From Massilia psychrophila (lineage in GTDB: Bacteria > Pseudomonadota > Gammaproteobacteria > Burkholderiales > Burkholderiaceae_D), in assembly GCF_002760665.1 (NCBI RefSeq), contig NZ_PDOB01000008.1:78295-142294 (forward strand): a stretch of 64,000 nucleotides of DNA, read 5' to 3'. The position numbers were made by a program, and so were the translations under genes. Every line of letters begins with the position of its first letter. Positions within the stretch are counted from its first letter, which is position 1. Under the pieces are notes generated by a model, which was not told the DNA's origin, made no database searches, and saw only the letters and a program-made list of their open reading frames with translations. Positions 35,971 to 44,763 of this stretch are shown in pieces.

Positions 35971-37152
35971 ATGTCGACCCGATTTGCATACTTCGCCTGT
36001 GTGCTGACGCTGCTGGCGACGGCGCTCCACGCCGCCCCCTACACGCCCAAGCGCGGCGACGACATCATCGAACAACTGCCAATGCGCACTGATCCGGCGC
36101 AACTGGCGCTGCGCCAGCTGCGCGCGCAACTGGCGGCCAAGCCGCGCGACCTGGAGCTGGCCACCAGCATCGCCCAACGCTACATAGTCACCGCGCGCGC
36201 CGAAACCGATCCGCGCTATTTTGGCTACGCGCAGGCCGCGCTGGCGCCTTGGTGGAGCAGCCCGGCACCGCCGCACGCGGTGCGCCTGCTGCGCGCCACG
36301 CTGCTGCAAAGCACCCATCATTTCTCCGAAGCGATGCAAGACCTTGACGCTGTCGTCGCCGCCGATCCGGCCAACGGACAGGCATGGCTGACGCGCGCCA
36401 CGGTGCAGACCGTGCGCGGCGAGTACGCCGCTGCTACCGCAAGCTGCGCGCGCCTGTCATCGCTGGCCAACGAACTGGTGGCCATCACCTGCATCGCCAA
36501 TGTAGCGGGCATGAATGGGCGCGCGGCGGCCCGTGAAGCGCTGCTCGACGCCACCCTCGAACGCGGCGGCGACGCCGACCCGGCAGTGCGGTCGTGGTCG
36601 CTGACGCTGCTGGCCGAAATGGCCGGCCGGCGCGGCGCGGCGGCACTGGCCGAGCAGCGCTACCGACGCGCGCTGGCACTGACGCCGCGCGACAGCTACC
36701 TGGTCGGCGCCTACTGCGACTTTCTGCTCGACCAGGGTCGTCCGCGCGACGTACTGCCGCTGGTGCAGGAGCAGACACGCATCGACGCCCTGCTGCTGCG
36801 CTACGCGCTGGCTTTGCAGCAAATCCCCGGACAGCAGGATGCATTGCGCCGCGCCGACGACGAATTGCGCGCGCGCTTCGGCGCCGCCATGCAGCGCGGC
36901 GACAGTGTGCACCAACGCGAACAGGCGCGCTATGAACTGCAGCTGCGCGGCGACAGCAAAACGGCGCTCGTGCTGGCGCAAAAAAACTGGACGGTGCAAA
37001 AGGAATCGGCCGACATGCGCGTGCTGCTTGAAGCTGCGCTGCATGCGGGCGACCGGCCGGCAGCCGCGCCGGTGCTCGAGTGGATTCGCAGCAATCGTGT
37101 CGAGGACGTCGTGCTGGCCCGGCTGGCCAAGCAACTTGGAACAGGCGCATGA
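35971..37152 (+). CDS. Exported TPR-like repeat protein
   Basis: A 393-residue protein with a signal peptide (CVLTLLATALHAA) and an all-helical body of alanine/leucine-rich repeats consistent with tetratricopeptide folds, for example EAMQDLDAVVAADPANGQAWL and ALAEQRYRRALALTPRDSYLV (both with the A-G/P spacing of TPRs). No catalytic motif. Its stop overlaps the next gene's start as ATGA, so it is coupled to the HupE-like protein. A scaffold role in the DUF4331 cluster is an inference. ATG 35971 is chosen for the signal peptide. Confidence 0.85.
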   Translation: MSTRFAYFACVLTLLATALHAAPYTPKRGDDIIEQLPMRTDPAQLALRQLRAQLAAKPRDLELATSIAQRYIVTARAETDPRYFGYAQAALAPWWSSPAPPHAVRLLRATLLQSTHHFSEAMQDLDAVVAADPANGQAWLTRATVQTVRGEYAAATASCARLSSLANELVAITCIANVAGMNGRAAAREALLDATLERGGDADPAVRSWSLTLLAEMAGRRGAAALAEQRYRRALALTPRDSYLVGAYCDFLLDQGRPRDVLPLVQEQTRIDALLLRYALALQQIPGQQDALRRADDELRARFGAAMQRGDSVHQREQARYELQLRGDSKTALVLAQKNWTVQKESADMRVLLEAALHAGDRPAAAPVLEWIRSNRVEDVVLARLAKQLGTGA

Positions 37153-38264
37153 TGCGCGCGCTGCTATCGGTCCTGCTGATGCTCGCGCTCGCGCCAGCGC
37201 AGGCACACAAGCCGAGCGACAGCTACCTAACGCTGTCGGTCAAGGACCAGCAGGTGAAGGGTCAGTGGGACATCGCGCTGCGCGACCTCGACTACGCGCT
37301 GGGCCTCGACCAGAACGGCGACGGCGCGCTGACCTGGGACGAAGTCCGCGCCCAGCATCAGGTCATCGCCACCTATGCGCTGGAGCGGCTGGCGCTGTCG
37401 GCGGGCCCGGGCGCCTGTCCGATCGTGGCCGGCGAACAACTGATCGACCAGCACACCGACGGCGCCTACACAGTGCTGCGCTTTACCGCCGCCTGCGCGG
37501 CTGCCATCGACGCCCTCACCATCAATTACCGTCTGTTTGCCGACATCGATCCGCAGCACAAGGGCCTGGTGCGGCTCGATCACGATGGCCAAAGCTCGAG
37601 CGCCATCTTCGATCCGCAGCAGGCGCGCCAATCGCTGTCGCTTGCTTCGCCGAGCCGCTGGGCCCAATTCCGCGACTACGTGCGGCACGGCGTGTGGCAT
37701 ATCTGGATCGGCTTCGACCACATCCTGTTCCTGCTCTCGCTGCTGCTGCCGGCGGTGCTGATGCCGGCGGCGGCGCGCCAAAGCCAGACTATCAAGGCAG
37801 CCTTCATCGACGTCCTCAAGGTCGTTACTGCATTCACCTTGGCGCACTCGCTGACGCTCAGTTTGGCCAGCTTGCACGTGCTGTCGCTGCCGTCGCGCTG
37901 GGTCGAGTCGGCGATCGCCGCATCGGTGGTGCTGGCGGCGCTAAACAACCTGTGGCCGCTGTTTCGCGGGCGTCGACCGGTGGTCGCCTTCCTATTCGGC
38001 CTGATCCACGGCTTCGGCTTCGCCGGGGTGCTGGCTGATCTTGGGCTGCCGCAGTCCACGCTGTTGTTGTCGCTACTCGGCTTCAATGTTGGTGTCGAAA
38101 TTGGCCAACTCGCCATCGTCGGCGCCTTCCTGCCGATCGCTTTCGCGCTGCGCAAAACCTGGCTGTATCGGCAGTTGCTGACGACCGGTTCGGCGCTGAT
38201 CATGCTAATTGCCGCGGTCTGGCTGGTCGAGCGCGCGTTCGACCTGAGGATCCTGACAGCGTAA
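37149..38264 (+). CDS. EF-hand / HupE-UreJ_2 family membrane protein
   Basis: A 371-residue protein. A signal peptide (LLSVLLMLALAPAQA) leads to HKPSDSYLTLSV and a ~170-residue periplasmic domain that carries a perfect 12-residue EF-hand loop, DQNGDGALTWDE (residues 54-65; D1, N3, D5, G6, L8, E12). The membrane half has about six helices with HupE/UreJ_2 signature residues: GVWHIWIGFDHILFL, TLAHSLTLSL, GLIHGFGFAGVL and GFNVGVEIGQL. HupE-type proteins are linked to nickel or other metal handling, but this longer family is uncharacterised. It is coupled by ATGA overlap to the TPR-like gene. Confidence 0.88.
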   Translation: MMRALLSVLLMLALAPAQAHKPSDSYLTLSVKDQQVKGQWDIALRDLDYALGLDQNGDGALTWDEVRAQHQVIATYALERLALSAGPGACPIVAGEQLIDQHTDGAYTVLRFTAACAAAIDALTINYRLFADIDPQHKGLVRLDHDGQSSSAIFDPQQARQSLSLASPSRWAQFRDYVRHGVWHIWIGFDHILFLLSLLLPAVLMPAAARQSQTIKAAFIDVLKVVTAFTLAHSLTLSLASLHVLSLPSRWVESAIAASVVLAALNNLWPLFRGRRPVVAFLFGLIHGFGFAGVLADLGLPQSTLLLSLLGFNVGVEIGQLAIVGAFLPIAFALRKTWLYRQLLTTGSALIMLIAAVWLVERAFDLRILTA

Positions 38265-38428
38265 CCGGTTTTTTTGGCGTCTATCGTGGGGGACCGGCCT
38301 GACAACCGTGGTGTCGGGCCCGGTTGAAGTTTTTACATGCAGGCACCGCTCTATTTTTGCTCCCTGTCAGCAATTCCGGCGAATTAACGCTAGACTGTTA
38401 GATACCCCCACGCAAAAGAAGCCGGATC

Positions 38429-39487
38429 ATGATCATCCCAGATATCGAAAATACCAACGTCACCTCGTTCGGCCGGATGCCAACCCCGGTCGAGCTGCAC
38501 GCGAAGCTGCCGCTTACCGACAGCGCCTTTGCCACCGTCATGAAAGGGCGCGCGGCCCTGCGCAACATCATCGACCGCGAAGACAAGCGCCTGTTCGTGG
38601 TGGTCGGGCCGTGTTCGATCCACGATCCGGCCGCCGGCCTCGACTACGCCACGCGCCTGCTGAAGCTGCAGGCCGAAGTAGCCGACACCATGCTGCTGGT
38701 AATGCGGGTGTACTTCGAAAAGCCGCGCACCACCACCGGCTGGAAGGGCTACATCAACGATCCGGACATGGACGACTCGTTCCGCGTCGACGCCGGCATG
38801 GAAAAAGCGCGCCGCTTCCTGCTCGACGTCTGCGAGATGGGCCTGCCCACCGCCACCGAGGCGCTCGATCCGATCTCGCCGCAGTACCTGGGCGACCTGA
38901 TCGCCTGGACCGCGATCGGCGCGCGCACCACCGAGTCGCAGACCCACCGCGAGATGGCGTCCGGCCTGTCGACCCCGGTCGGCTTCAAGAACGGCACCGA
39001 CGGCGACATCAGCATCGCCGTCAACGCGATCTTGTCGTCGGCCCATCCGCACCGCTTCCTCGGCATCAATGGCGAAGGCACGGTGTCGATCGTGCGCACC
39101 AGCGGCAACGCCTACGGCCACGTGGTGCTGCGCGGCGGCGATGGCCGTCCGAACTACGATTCGGTGTCGGTCGCCATTGCCGAGCAGGCGCTCCAGAAGG
39201 CCGGCCTGCCGGCCAACCTGGTCGTCGACTGCTCGCACGCGAACAGCTACAAGAAGCCCGAGCTGCAGCCGTTGGTGATGTCCGACGTCATCCAGCAGAT
39301 CCGCCACGGCAACCGTTCGCTGGTCGGCGTGATGATCGAATCGAACATCGTTGGCGGCAACCAGAAGATCCCGCTCGACCTGTCGCAGCTGAAGTACGGC
39401 TGTTCGGTGACCGACGGCTGCATCGACTGGGCCGCCACCGAAACCATGCTGCGCTCGGCGCACCAGGAACTGCTGCAACGGCCGTAA
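38429..39487 (+). CDS. aroG: 3-deoxy-7-phosphoheptulonate synthase, class I
   Basis: A 352-residue DAHP synthase that joins phosphoenolpyruvate and erythrose 4-phosphate, the first step of aromatic amino acid synthesis. Motifs are [68 protein letters not shown] and [12 protein letters not shown], which include the metal-binding Cys, His and Glu. It is of the AroF/G/H type, with feedback control by one aromatic amino acid; which one is not clear from sequence. Single gene, likely with its own promoter in the 164 bases after the HupE gene. Confidence 0.96.
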   Translation: MIIPDIENTNVTSFGRMPTPVELHAKLPLTDSAFATVMKGRAALRNIIDREDKRLFVVVGPCSIHDPAAGLDYATRLLKLQAEVADTMLLVMRVYFEKPRTTTGWKGYINDPDMDDSFRVDAGMEKARRFLLDVCEMGLPTATEALDPISPQYLGDLIAWTAIGARTTESQTHREMASGLSTPVGFKNGTDGDISIAVNAILSSAHPHRFLGINGEGTVSIVRTSGNAYGHVVLRGGDGRPNYDSVSVAIAEQALQKAGLPANLVVDCSHANSYKKPELQPLVMSDVIQQIRHGNRSLVGVMIESNIVGGNQKIPLDLSQLKYGCSVTDGCIDWAATETMLRSAHQELLQRP

Positions 39488-39584
39488 GGTCTTCCTCGCG
39501 CAAAGGCGGCGCCGGCGGCGACCAACGCACCCTGTCGCCCCGGTGCTTTACAATGACGCATTCCCAAATTTGTCCGCACCTTCC

Positions 39585-40625
39585 ATGATCGTTCTCGGCA
39601 TCGAATCCTCCTGTGATGAAACCGGCCTTGCGTTGTACGACACACAGCGCGGCCTGCTGTCCCATGCTCTCCATTCCCAGGTAGTAATGCACGAAGAGTA
39701 CGGCGGCGTGGTGCCGGAACTGGCCTCGCGCGACCACATCCGGCGCGCCATTCCGCTGCTCGAGCACACGCTCGAAGAAGCCGGCGTGACGCTGGAGAAA
39801 ATCGATGCGATCGCCTACACCCAGGGTCCGGGCCTGGCCGGCGCGCTGCTGGTCGGTTCGTCGATCGCCTGCGCGCTCGGGCTCGCCACCGGTAAGCCTG
39901 TGCTCGGCGTGCACCACCTGGAAGGCCATTTGCTCTCGCCGCTGCTGGCGGCCGACCCGCCGGCCTTCCCCTTCATCGCGCTGCTGGTGTCGGGTGGGCA
40001 TACCCAGCTGATGCGGGTCGACGGCGTCGGCCAATACACGCTACTGGGCGAAACGCTCGATGACGCCGCCGGCGAGGCGTTCGACAAGTCGGCCAAGCTG
40101 CTCGGCCTCGGTTATCCGGGCGGCCCGGCGATATCGCGGCTGGCCGAATTCGGCGATCCAAGCGCCTACAAGCTGCCGCGCCCGATGCTCCATTCGAAGG
40201 ACTTCAATTTCAGCTTTTCAGGCCTGAAGACGGCGGTGCTGACGGTAGTGAAAAACCACGAAGAAAAAGTGGTCGCCAATATTTGCGAGCAGGACAAGGC
40301 CAACATCGCGCGCGGGTTCGTCGACGCCATCGTCGACGTGCTGACGGCAAAATGCATCAGCGCCTTGAAGCACACCGGCTTGAAGCGGCTGGTGATTGCC
40401 GGCGGCGTCGGCGCCAACGCGCAGTTGCGCGCGTCGCTCAACGCGGCGGCGGCGACGAAAAAATTCCGGGTGTTTTATCCGGAGCTCGAGTTTTGCACCG
40501 ATAACGGCGCGATGATCGCCTTTGCCGGCGCGATGCGCCTGATGATCAATCCGGATGCGGCGAAAAAAGACTATTCGTTCAACGTGCGGCCGCGCTGGCC
40601 GCTCGACGAGATCAGCGTGGTCTAG
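39585..40625 (+). CDS. tsaD: tRNA threonylcarbamoyladenosine synthase subunit TsaD
   Basis: A 346-residue Kae1/TsaD protein with the ASKHA fold: [19 protein letters not shown] at the start, [12 protein letters not shown], metal-binding His111 and His115 in [37 protein letters not shown] and the late [14 protein letters not shown]. It transfers the threonylcarbamoyl group to A37 of tRNAs that read ANN codons, with TsaB and TsaE; TsaE is also in this window at 60554. ATG 39585 matches the family start. Confidence 0.96.
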   Translation: MIVLGIESSCDETGLALYDTQRGLLSHALHSQVVMHEEYGGVVPELASRDHIRRAIPLLEHTLEEAGVTLEKIDAIAYTQGPGLAGALLVGSSIACALGLATGKPVLGVHHLEGHLLSPLLAADPPAFPFIALLVSGGHTQLMRVDGVGQYTLLGETLDDAAGEAFDKSAKLLGLGYPGGPAISRLAEFGDPSAYKLPRPMLHSKDFNFSFSGLKTAVLTVVKNHEEKVVANICEQDKANIARGFVDAIVDVLTAKCISALKHTGLKRLVIAGGVGANAQLRASLNAAAATKKFRVFYPELEFCTDNGAMIAFAGAMRLMINPDAAKKDYSFNVRPRWPLDEISVV

Positions 40626-40851
40626 CTATCACGCGGTGATCGAACCGACCGGTGAAATTTACCGGAACAAGCTGCCGCGCCAGTTCGGCAACCTGCTGCT
40701 GTCCAACTACCGCATCACCCAGGTGCATCATTATTTGCTGCCCTTGCCGCCCGATCCCGGCCGGCAAGCCGCGCGTACCGACTACCGACCTCGAATACTA
40801 TTCGCCCGTGCCGCGCCTGGCGCAAGTGCGCCATATCAAATACCTGCACTG
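40626..40851 (+). other. Coding-like fragment of unknown origin
   Basis: Right after tsaD, about 45 codons read with high third-position GC and no stop (HAVIEPTGEIYRNKLPRQFG, NLLLSNYRITQVHHYLLPLP), then another frame reads TDLEYYSPVPRLAQVRHIKYL. There is no start codon and the frame changes, so it looks like pieces of one or two lost genes. I do not recognise the parent. Confidence 0.4.
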
Positions 40852-41016
40852 GCAGTCGGTCAGCGCAATAAAGCCGATCTTGACTTCCTCTTTTTCGGGC
40901 TTGTCCGAGCCGGCGGCCCAGACCCCGCCGCTGGCAACGCTAGTCAAGGAAGCGCCGGCGCCAGCTTTAAGGAGGGCACGGCGGGCGTGGTTGGTTTTGC
41001 TATCGGTGGTCGTTAT
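40852..41016 (-). pseudogene. N-terminal remnant of an NrtA/CmpA-like nitrate-binding protein
   Basis: The minus frame reads a Tat-type leader (HARRALLKAGAGASL, then VASGGVWAAG) and SDKPEKEEVKIGFIALTDC, the exact beginning of mature NrtA-like proteins, and then loses all similarity after about 55 residues. The expected start codon is ATA (41014-41016), not ATG, although TTTDSK is the usual second part of such leaders. The remaining ~370 residues are absent. It is a stub of a nitrate/bicarbonate ABC transporter binding protein. Confidence 0.75.
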
Positions 41017-41226
41017 TGCCTCGTTGGCTTCGGCTGGCCGGTATAGTCGGAGCAAGCGCAAAGCGCTTGCCGATACCACTGCATCAGCAGGCAGCGTGCC
41101 AGCGATAAAACGAGGCAATCACGGGTGTTGACAGCGCGTGCCGCCGCATTGGGCGACACTCAGGCAAAATCAGGCGAAATCAGGCACTGTTATTGTGCGC
41201 CGCACCGAAAGGCGCGGCGGAGCGGC

Positions 41227-41871
41227 TCAGTCTTCGGTAGCGATGATCTGGCGCAGCGCCTGCTCGAACACTTCGGGCGGTTGGCCGCCTGAAATCAAGT
41301 GGCGCTGGTTGATGATGATCGCCGGCACCGAGCTGATGCCGTGGCGCTGGAAGAACTGTTCGCGCTCACGCACTTCGGCGGCGTAGGTGTCGGACGCCAG
41401 GATGCGCGCCGCCTCGGCCGGGTCGAGGCCGACGTTGGCGGCCAGGCGCAGCAATACTTCGTGCGAGGCGGGACTTTCGCCGGCGGTAAAGTATGCATTG
41501 AACAGCGCCATTTTCAGCTCGCGCTGCAAGCCGTGTTCCTCGGCCCAATGCAGCAGGCGGTGGGCGTCGAAGGTATTGTAGATGCGGTCGCGCTGGTTGA
41601 ATTCGAAACCCATCTCGGCGCCGCGGGCGCGGATCATTTCGCTGGTGGCGGCGCGCTGCTCGGCATTGGCACCGTATTTTTCGGCCAGGTGCTCGCCTAT
41701 GTCCTGGCCTTCCGGCGCCATCTGCGGATTGAGTTCGAACGGCTGGAAATGCAACTCTGCGCTGGCGGCGTCGCCGACATTCTCGAGCGCCTGCTCGAGC
41801 GACTTGAGACCGATGACGCACCATGGGCACGACACGTCCGAGACAAAATCAATCCGAATTTTCTTGCTCAT
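41227..41871 (-). CDS. DsbA family oxidoreductase, FrnE type
   Basis: A 214-residue thioredoxin-fold protein starting KKIRIDFVSDVSCPWCVIG, with the CPWC redox pair at Cys15 and Cys18, an inserted helical domain (FELNPQMAPEGQDIGEHL, YNTFDAHRLLHWAEEHG) and the late cis-Pro loop SSVPAIIINQRHLISGGQPPE. There is no signal peptide, so it acts in the cytoplasm, as FrnE and polyketide-related DsbA-like proteins do. Likely a disulfide isomerase or 2-hydroxychromene-carboxylate isomerase relative. ATG 41871 is preferred to an upstream TTG. Confidence 0.9.
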   Translation of the reverse strand: MSKKIRIDFVSDVSCPWCVIGLKSLEQALENVGDAASAELHFQPFELNPQMAPEGQDIGEHLAEKYGANAEQRAATSEMIRARGAEMGFEFNQRDRIYNTFDAHRLLHWAEEHGLQRELKMALFNAYFTAGESPASHEVLLRLAANVGLDPAEAARILASDTYAAEVREREQFFQRHGISSVPAIIINQRHLISGGQPPEVFEQALRQIIATED

Positions 41872-41923
41872 CGCCAATCCTTGCTATTAGTTTGACTAAT
41901 ACATTGGCCCATTTCACCCTATT

Positions 41924-42311
41924 TCAAGCCCCAGGGGACAAGCTCGTCGCGTTTTCGCGCAGCCAGCCGACGAGCAGCTTGTTGAATTTTTCAGGCGGCT
42001 CCATCAGGAAGAAGTGGCTGGCGCCCTTGAAGATCTCGGTACGGGCGTTCGGCAGGCCGGCCGGCCGACAACATCGCCGTCGCGGCCAGCGAGCAGATAG
42101 GATCGCTGTCGCCGGCCATGACGAGCGTCGGCTGCGTGATGCGGGCCAGGTCGGGCAGCGTATCGTGCAATTGGCATGCCTCGTTCTGGCGGATGTAGCA
42201 GGCCGGCAGGCGGGTCTCGCCGCCAATCAGCTTTTCGATCGCCTCGACGCGCGCCGGAAAGCGATTGAAGAAATCGGCGGATACGAAATTCTGTGCCAAG
42301 TGGCGCGCATG
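41924..42311 (-). pseudogene. Alpha/beta hydrolase remnant (C-terminal half, frameshifted)
   Basis: From 42311 the minus strand reads HARHLAQNFVSADFFNRFPA, then LHDTLPDLARITQPTLVMAG, and DSDPICSLAAT with the acid-strand Asp, then shifts frame near 42055 and continues in another frame as AGLPNARTEIFKGASHFFLM (with the catalytic His) to its stop. The front half with the oxyanion loop and the GXSXG nucleophile is missing; upstream sequence to 42425 has no similarity. Not functional. Confidence 0.82.
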
Positions 42312-42490
42312 GGCCAGTTCACGACCGATGGCGCAGATATGACATCGTTGGCCGACCAATTTTATGCGCTGGCAGGACAGGTCCGTCCAGTTTGAGGGCG
42401 CCGTACCCTTTCGGGGGGATCTCATTTTTCGATCAACAACGCGACAAAGCCTTTACGATGAAATCATCGGCTTTATCGACGGCTGACCGA

Positions 42491-43132
42491 CTATTTCTTT
42501 TTGGTCGTCCCTTTGGCGGCCGGCGCGCTCTTGCTGCCGATGCGGCTTTCCTTGCCGGCGATCAGGTTGCCGATATTCTTGCCATGGCGCCACGCGAGCA
42601 GCATGCACATCGCCACCACGGCGAACAGTTTTTCGTCGACGCCGAACAGCAAGCCGTAGTAGAACGGCGCGAACAGCGCGGCGATCAACGCGGCCAGCGA
42701 CGAATAGCGGAAGGCGTAAGCCACCGCCAGCCAGGTCACCAGGGTCGCCAGCCCCAACCAGGGATTGAGTCCGACCAGCACGCCGAGGGCGGTAGCCACG
42801 CCTTTACCGCCGACGAAGCGAAAGAACACCGGCCACAGGTGGCCGAGAAACACCGCCAGCGCCACCAGCGCGACGCCGGCGTCGGTCACGCCATACTGGT
42901 CGGCCAGCCGGATCGCCAACCAAACTGCAAACCAGCCCTTGACGCCGTCGCCGATGAGAGTGGCGATCGCCGCTTTCTTGTTGCCGCTGCGCAGAACGTT
43001 GGTGGCGCCGGGGTTTTTCGAGCCGTAGGTGCGCGGGTCGGACAAGCCAAAGGCGCGGCTCATCACCACCGCAAACGAAATCGAACCGATCAGGTAGGCG
43101 GCAATCACAAATAGTAGGGTGGCGGTCATCAT
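42491..43132 (-). CDS. plsY: Acyl-phosphate glycerol-3-phosphate acyltransferase PlsY
   Basis: A 213-residue inner membrane protein with five or more helices and the three PlsY motifs: [33 protein letters not shown] (here in shortened reading, with the SXNPGXTNV loop), and [17 protein letters not shown], plus a last [18 protein letters not shown]. It adds an acyl group to glycerol-3-phosphate as the first step of phospholipid synthesis. The C-terminal basic tail (KGTTKKK) is common. Two adjacent ATGs (43132, 43129) are possible starts. Confidence 0.95.
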   Translation of the reverse strand: MMTATLLFVIAAYLIGSISFAVVMSRAFGLSDPRTYGSKNPGATNVLRSGNKKAAIATLIGDGVKGWFAVWLAIRLADQYGVTDAGVALVALAVFLGHLWPVFFRFVGGKGVATALGVLVGLNPWLGLATLVTWLAVAYAFRYSSLAALIAALFAPFYYGLLFGVDEKLFAVVAMCMLLAWRHGKNIGNLIAGKESRIGSKSAPAAKGTTKKK

Positions 43133-43135
43133 GTC

Positions 43136-43190
43136 TTTCTTGTTATTTGTTTCTTGTTATTGGTTTCTTGTTATTCGTTTTTAGTTATCG
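43136..43190. repeat. 14-bp tandem repeat upstream of plsY
   Basis: TTTCTTGTTATTNG is repeated three times (43136-43177), followed by a degenerate fourth copy. It is far more AT-rich than the flanks and sits in the plsY leader, partly over the ribosome-binding region. Confidence 0.85.
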
Positions 43191-43245
43191 AGCCCGGTCT
43201 CAGGCGCCGGGTTGGTGAATATACACTATCGGCCGCGCCGCGCCG

Positions 43246-43737
43246 TCACCCTTCCAGCGCGCAATTGACCGCTTTCGCGCCCAGCAGCGCCGGCAGCAGC
43301 GCCGGGTCGATGCCAACCAGATAGCCGCGCCGTCCGCCGTTGATGTAGATCCGCGGCAGCGCCAGGATGCTGGCCTCGACGTACACCGGCAGCGCCTTGC
43401 GGGTGCCGAACGGCGAGGTGCCGCCGACCTGGTAGCCGGAATGGCGCTGCGCCACCTCGGGTTTGCACGGCTCCACCGACTTGCAGGCGATCGCGCGCGC
43501 CAGGTTCTTGGTCGAGACCTTGCAGTCGCCGTGCATCAGCACGATCAGCGGGCGCGCCGCCTCGTCCTGCATCACCAGCGTCTTGATTACCGCGTGCTCG
43601 TCGACACCGAGTTCGCGCGCCGACACCGCGGTGCCGCCCTTCTCTTCGTAGGCGTACGGGTGCGCGCTGAATGCGACATGGTGCTTGCGCAGGAACTGCG
43701 TCGCCGGTGTTTCTGAAATGTGCTCGGTCTTGGCCAT
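43246..43737 (-). CDS. ybaK: Aminoacyl-tRNA deacylase, YbaK/Cys-tRNA(Pro) type
   Basis: A 163-residue YbaK/ProX-like domain: PATQFLRKHHVAFSAHPYAY, ELGVDEHAVIKTLVMQDE with the catalytic Lys, CKVSTKNLARAI, and GYQVGGTSPFGTRKALPVYV with the GXXPFG loop. It would hydrolyse Cys-tRNA(Pro), a proofreading role in trans. The start at 43737 follows the conserved MAKTEHISETPA. It is divergent from the EEP nuclease gene. Confidence 0.93.
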   Translation of the reverse strand: MAKTEHISETPATQFLRKHHVAFSAHPYAYEEKGGTAVSARELGVDEHAVIKTLVMQDEAARPLIVLMHGDCKVSTKNLARAIACKSVEPCKPEVAQRHSGYQVGGTSPFGTRKALPVYVEASILALPRIYINGGRRGYLVGIDPALLPALLGAKAVNCALEG

Positions 43738-43776
43738 GGCGTGATACGCTGTTTGTTCATTGAGGAGTTTCTTATT

Positions 43777-44763
43777 ATGCAGCAGGAAATTCGCTTTGCC
43801 ACCTTTAACGCCTTCAACCTGGCACCGGCGGGCACGAAACTGTACGACAATTTGTTGCCATATACCGAAGAAGAATTCGAGGCCAAGATCGATTGGACGG
43901 CGCGCCAGATCGATTTGCTCGATGCCGACGTCATCGGCTTCCAGGAAATTTTTTCGCACGCAGCGCTCAAACTTGCGCTATCGCGCACCCGCAATTACCG
44001 CGACGCTTTCCATGTCGGTTTCGATCTACCGACGGGCGCCGAGCCAGCGGGCGCCGAGCGCCTGGCGCCGAGCGTGGCGCTGGTGTCGCGCCTGCCGCTG
44101 GCCGAACCGGGCGTGGCGTATGCGCTGTTCCCCGAAGGAATTGCCATGCCGCCGGGCAGCCGCGACGCCGACCGCTTCGCCCGCCCGGTGGTGCACGCGC
44201 AGGTGATCGTCGCGCCCGACGTCACCGTCGACGTGGTGGTGGTGCACCTCAAATCGAAGCGGCCGGACTACCGCACCGGCGACACCGGCGACGATCCGCA
44301 GTTGTATGCGCTGGCCTGCCTGCGTTCGCTGATCCGGCGCGGCACCGAGGCGGTCGCGCTGCGTGTGCTGCTCAGTAACCTGGGACGCGACAACGGCCGC
44401 GCGCGCGTGGTGCTGGGCGACTTCAACGACGTCGCCGACGCCGTCACCACCGGCATCGTGCTCGGCGCCGGCGCCAGCGCCGACCGCCTGTTCGACGCCT
44501 ACCAGCTGCAGCGGCGCCAGGACCACCTGCGCCATGTCGGTTTTTCGAGCCTGCACGACGGCCATTACACCACCATCGACCATATCCTGGTGTCCGAGCA
44601 GTTCAATGCGGTGCTGCCGAACGCGATCGGCGAAGTGGTCGACGTGGTCTACCTGAACGACCATCTGGTGCTGGAGCTGCCCGCGGCGTCCGACCATGGC
44701 CAGGTGCTGGCGCGCATCCGCCTGTTCGACGTCGCCGATGGCCTCATGGATGCCGGCGCGTGA
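43777..44763 (+). CDS. Endonuclease/exonuclease/phosphatase (EEP) family protein
   Basis: A 328-residue cytoplasmic protein of the EEP fold. Visible motifs are RFATFNAFNLAP (Asn metal site), DVIGFQEIFSH (catalytic Glu), VVVHLKSKRP (His/Lys), VVLGDFNDVADA (GDFND) and the last LNDHLVLELPAASDHGQV (SDH). All acid and His residues expected for a Mg-dependent phosphodiesterase are present. It may cleave nucleic acid or a phospholipid/inositol phosphate; no domain decides. A Shine-Dalgarno TGAGGAG lies 8 bases before ATG 43777. Its end overlaps the convergent EAL gene by 20 bases. Confidence 0.9.
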   Translation: MQQEIRFATFNAFNLAPAGTKLYDNLLPYTEEEFEAKIDWTARQIDLLDADVIGFQEIFSHAALKLALSRTRNYRDAFHVGFDLPTGAEPAGAERLAPSVALVSRLPLAEPGVAYALFPEGIAMPPGSRDADRFARPVVHAQVIVAPDVTVDVVVVHLKSKRPDYRTGDTGDDPQLYALACLRSLIRRGTEAVALRVLLSNLGRDNGRARVVLGDFNDVADAVTTGIVLGAGASADRLFDAYQLQRRQDHLRHVGFSSLHDGHYTTIDHILVSEQFNAVLPNAIGEVVDVVYLNDHLVLELPAASDHGQVLARIRLFDVADGLMDAGA

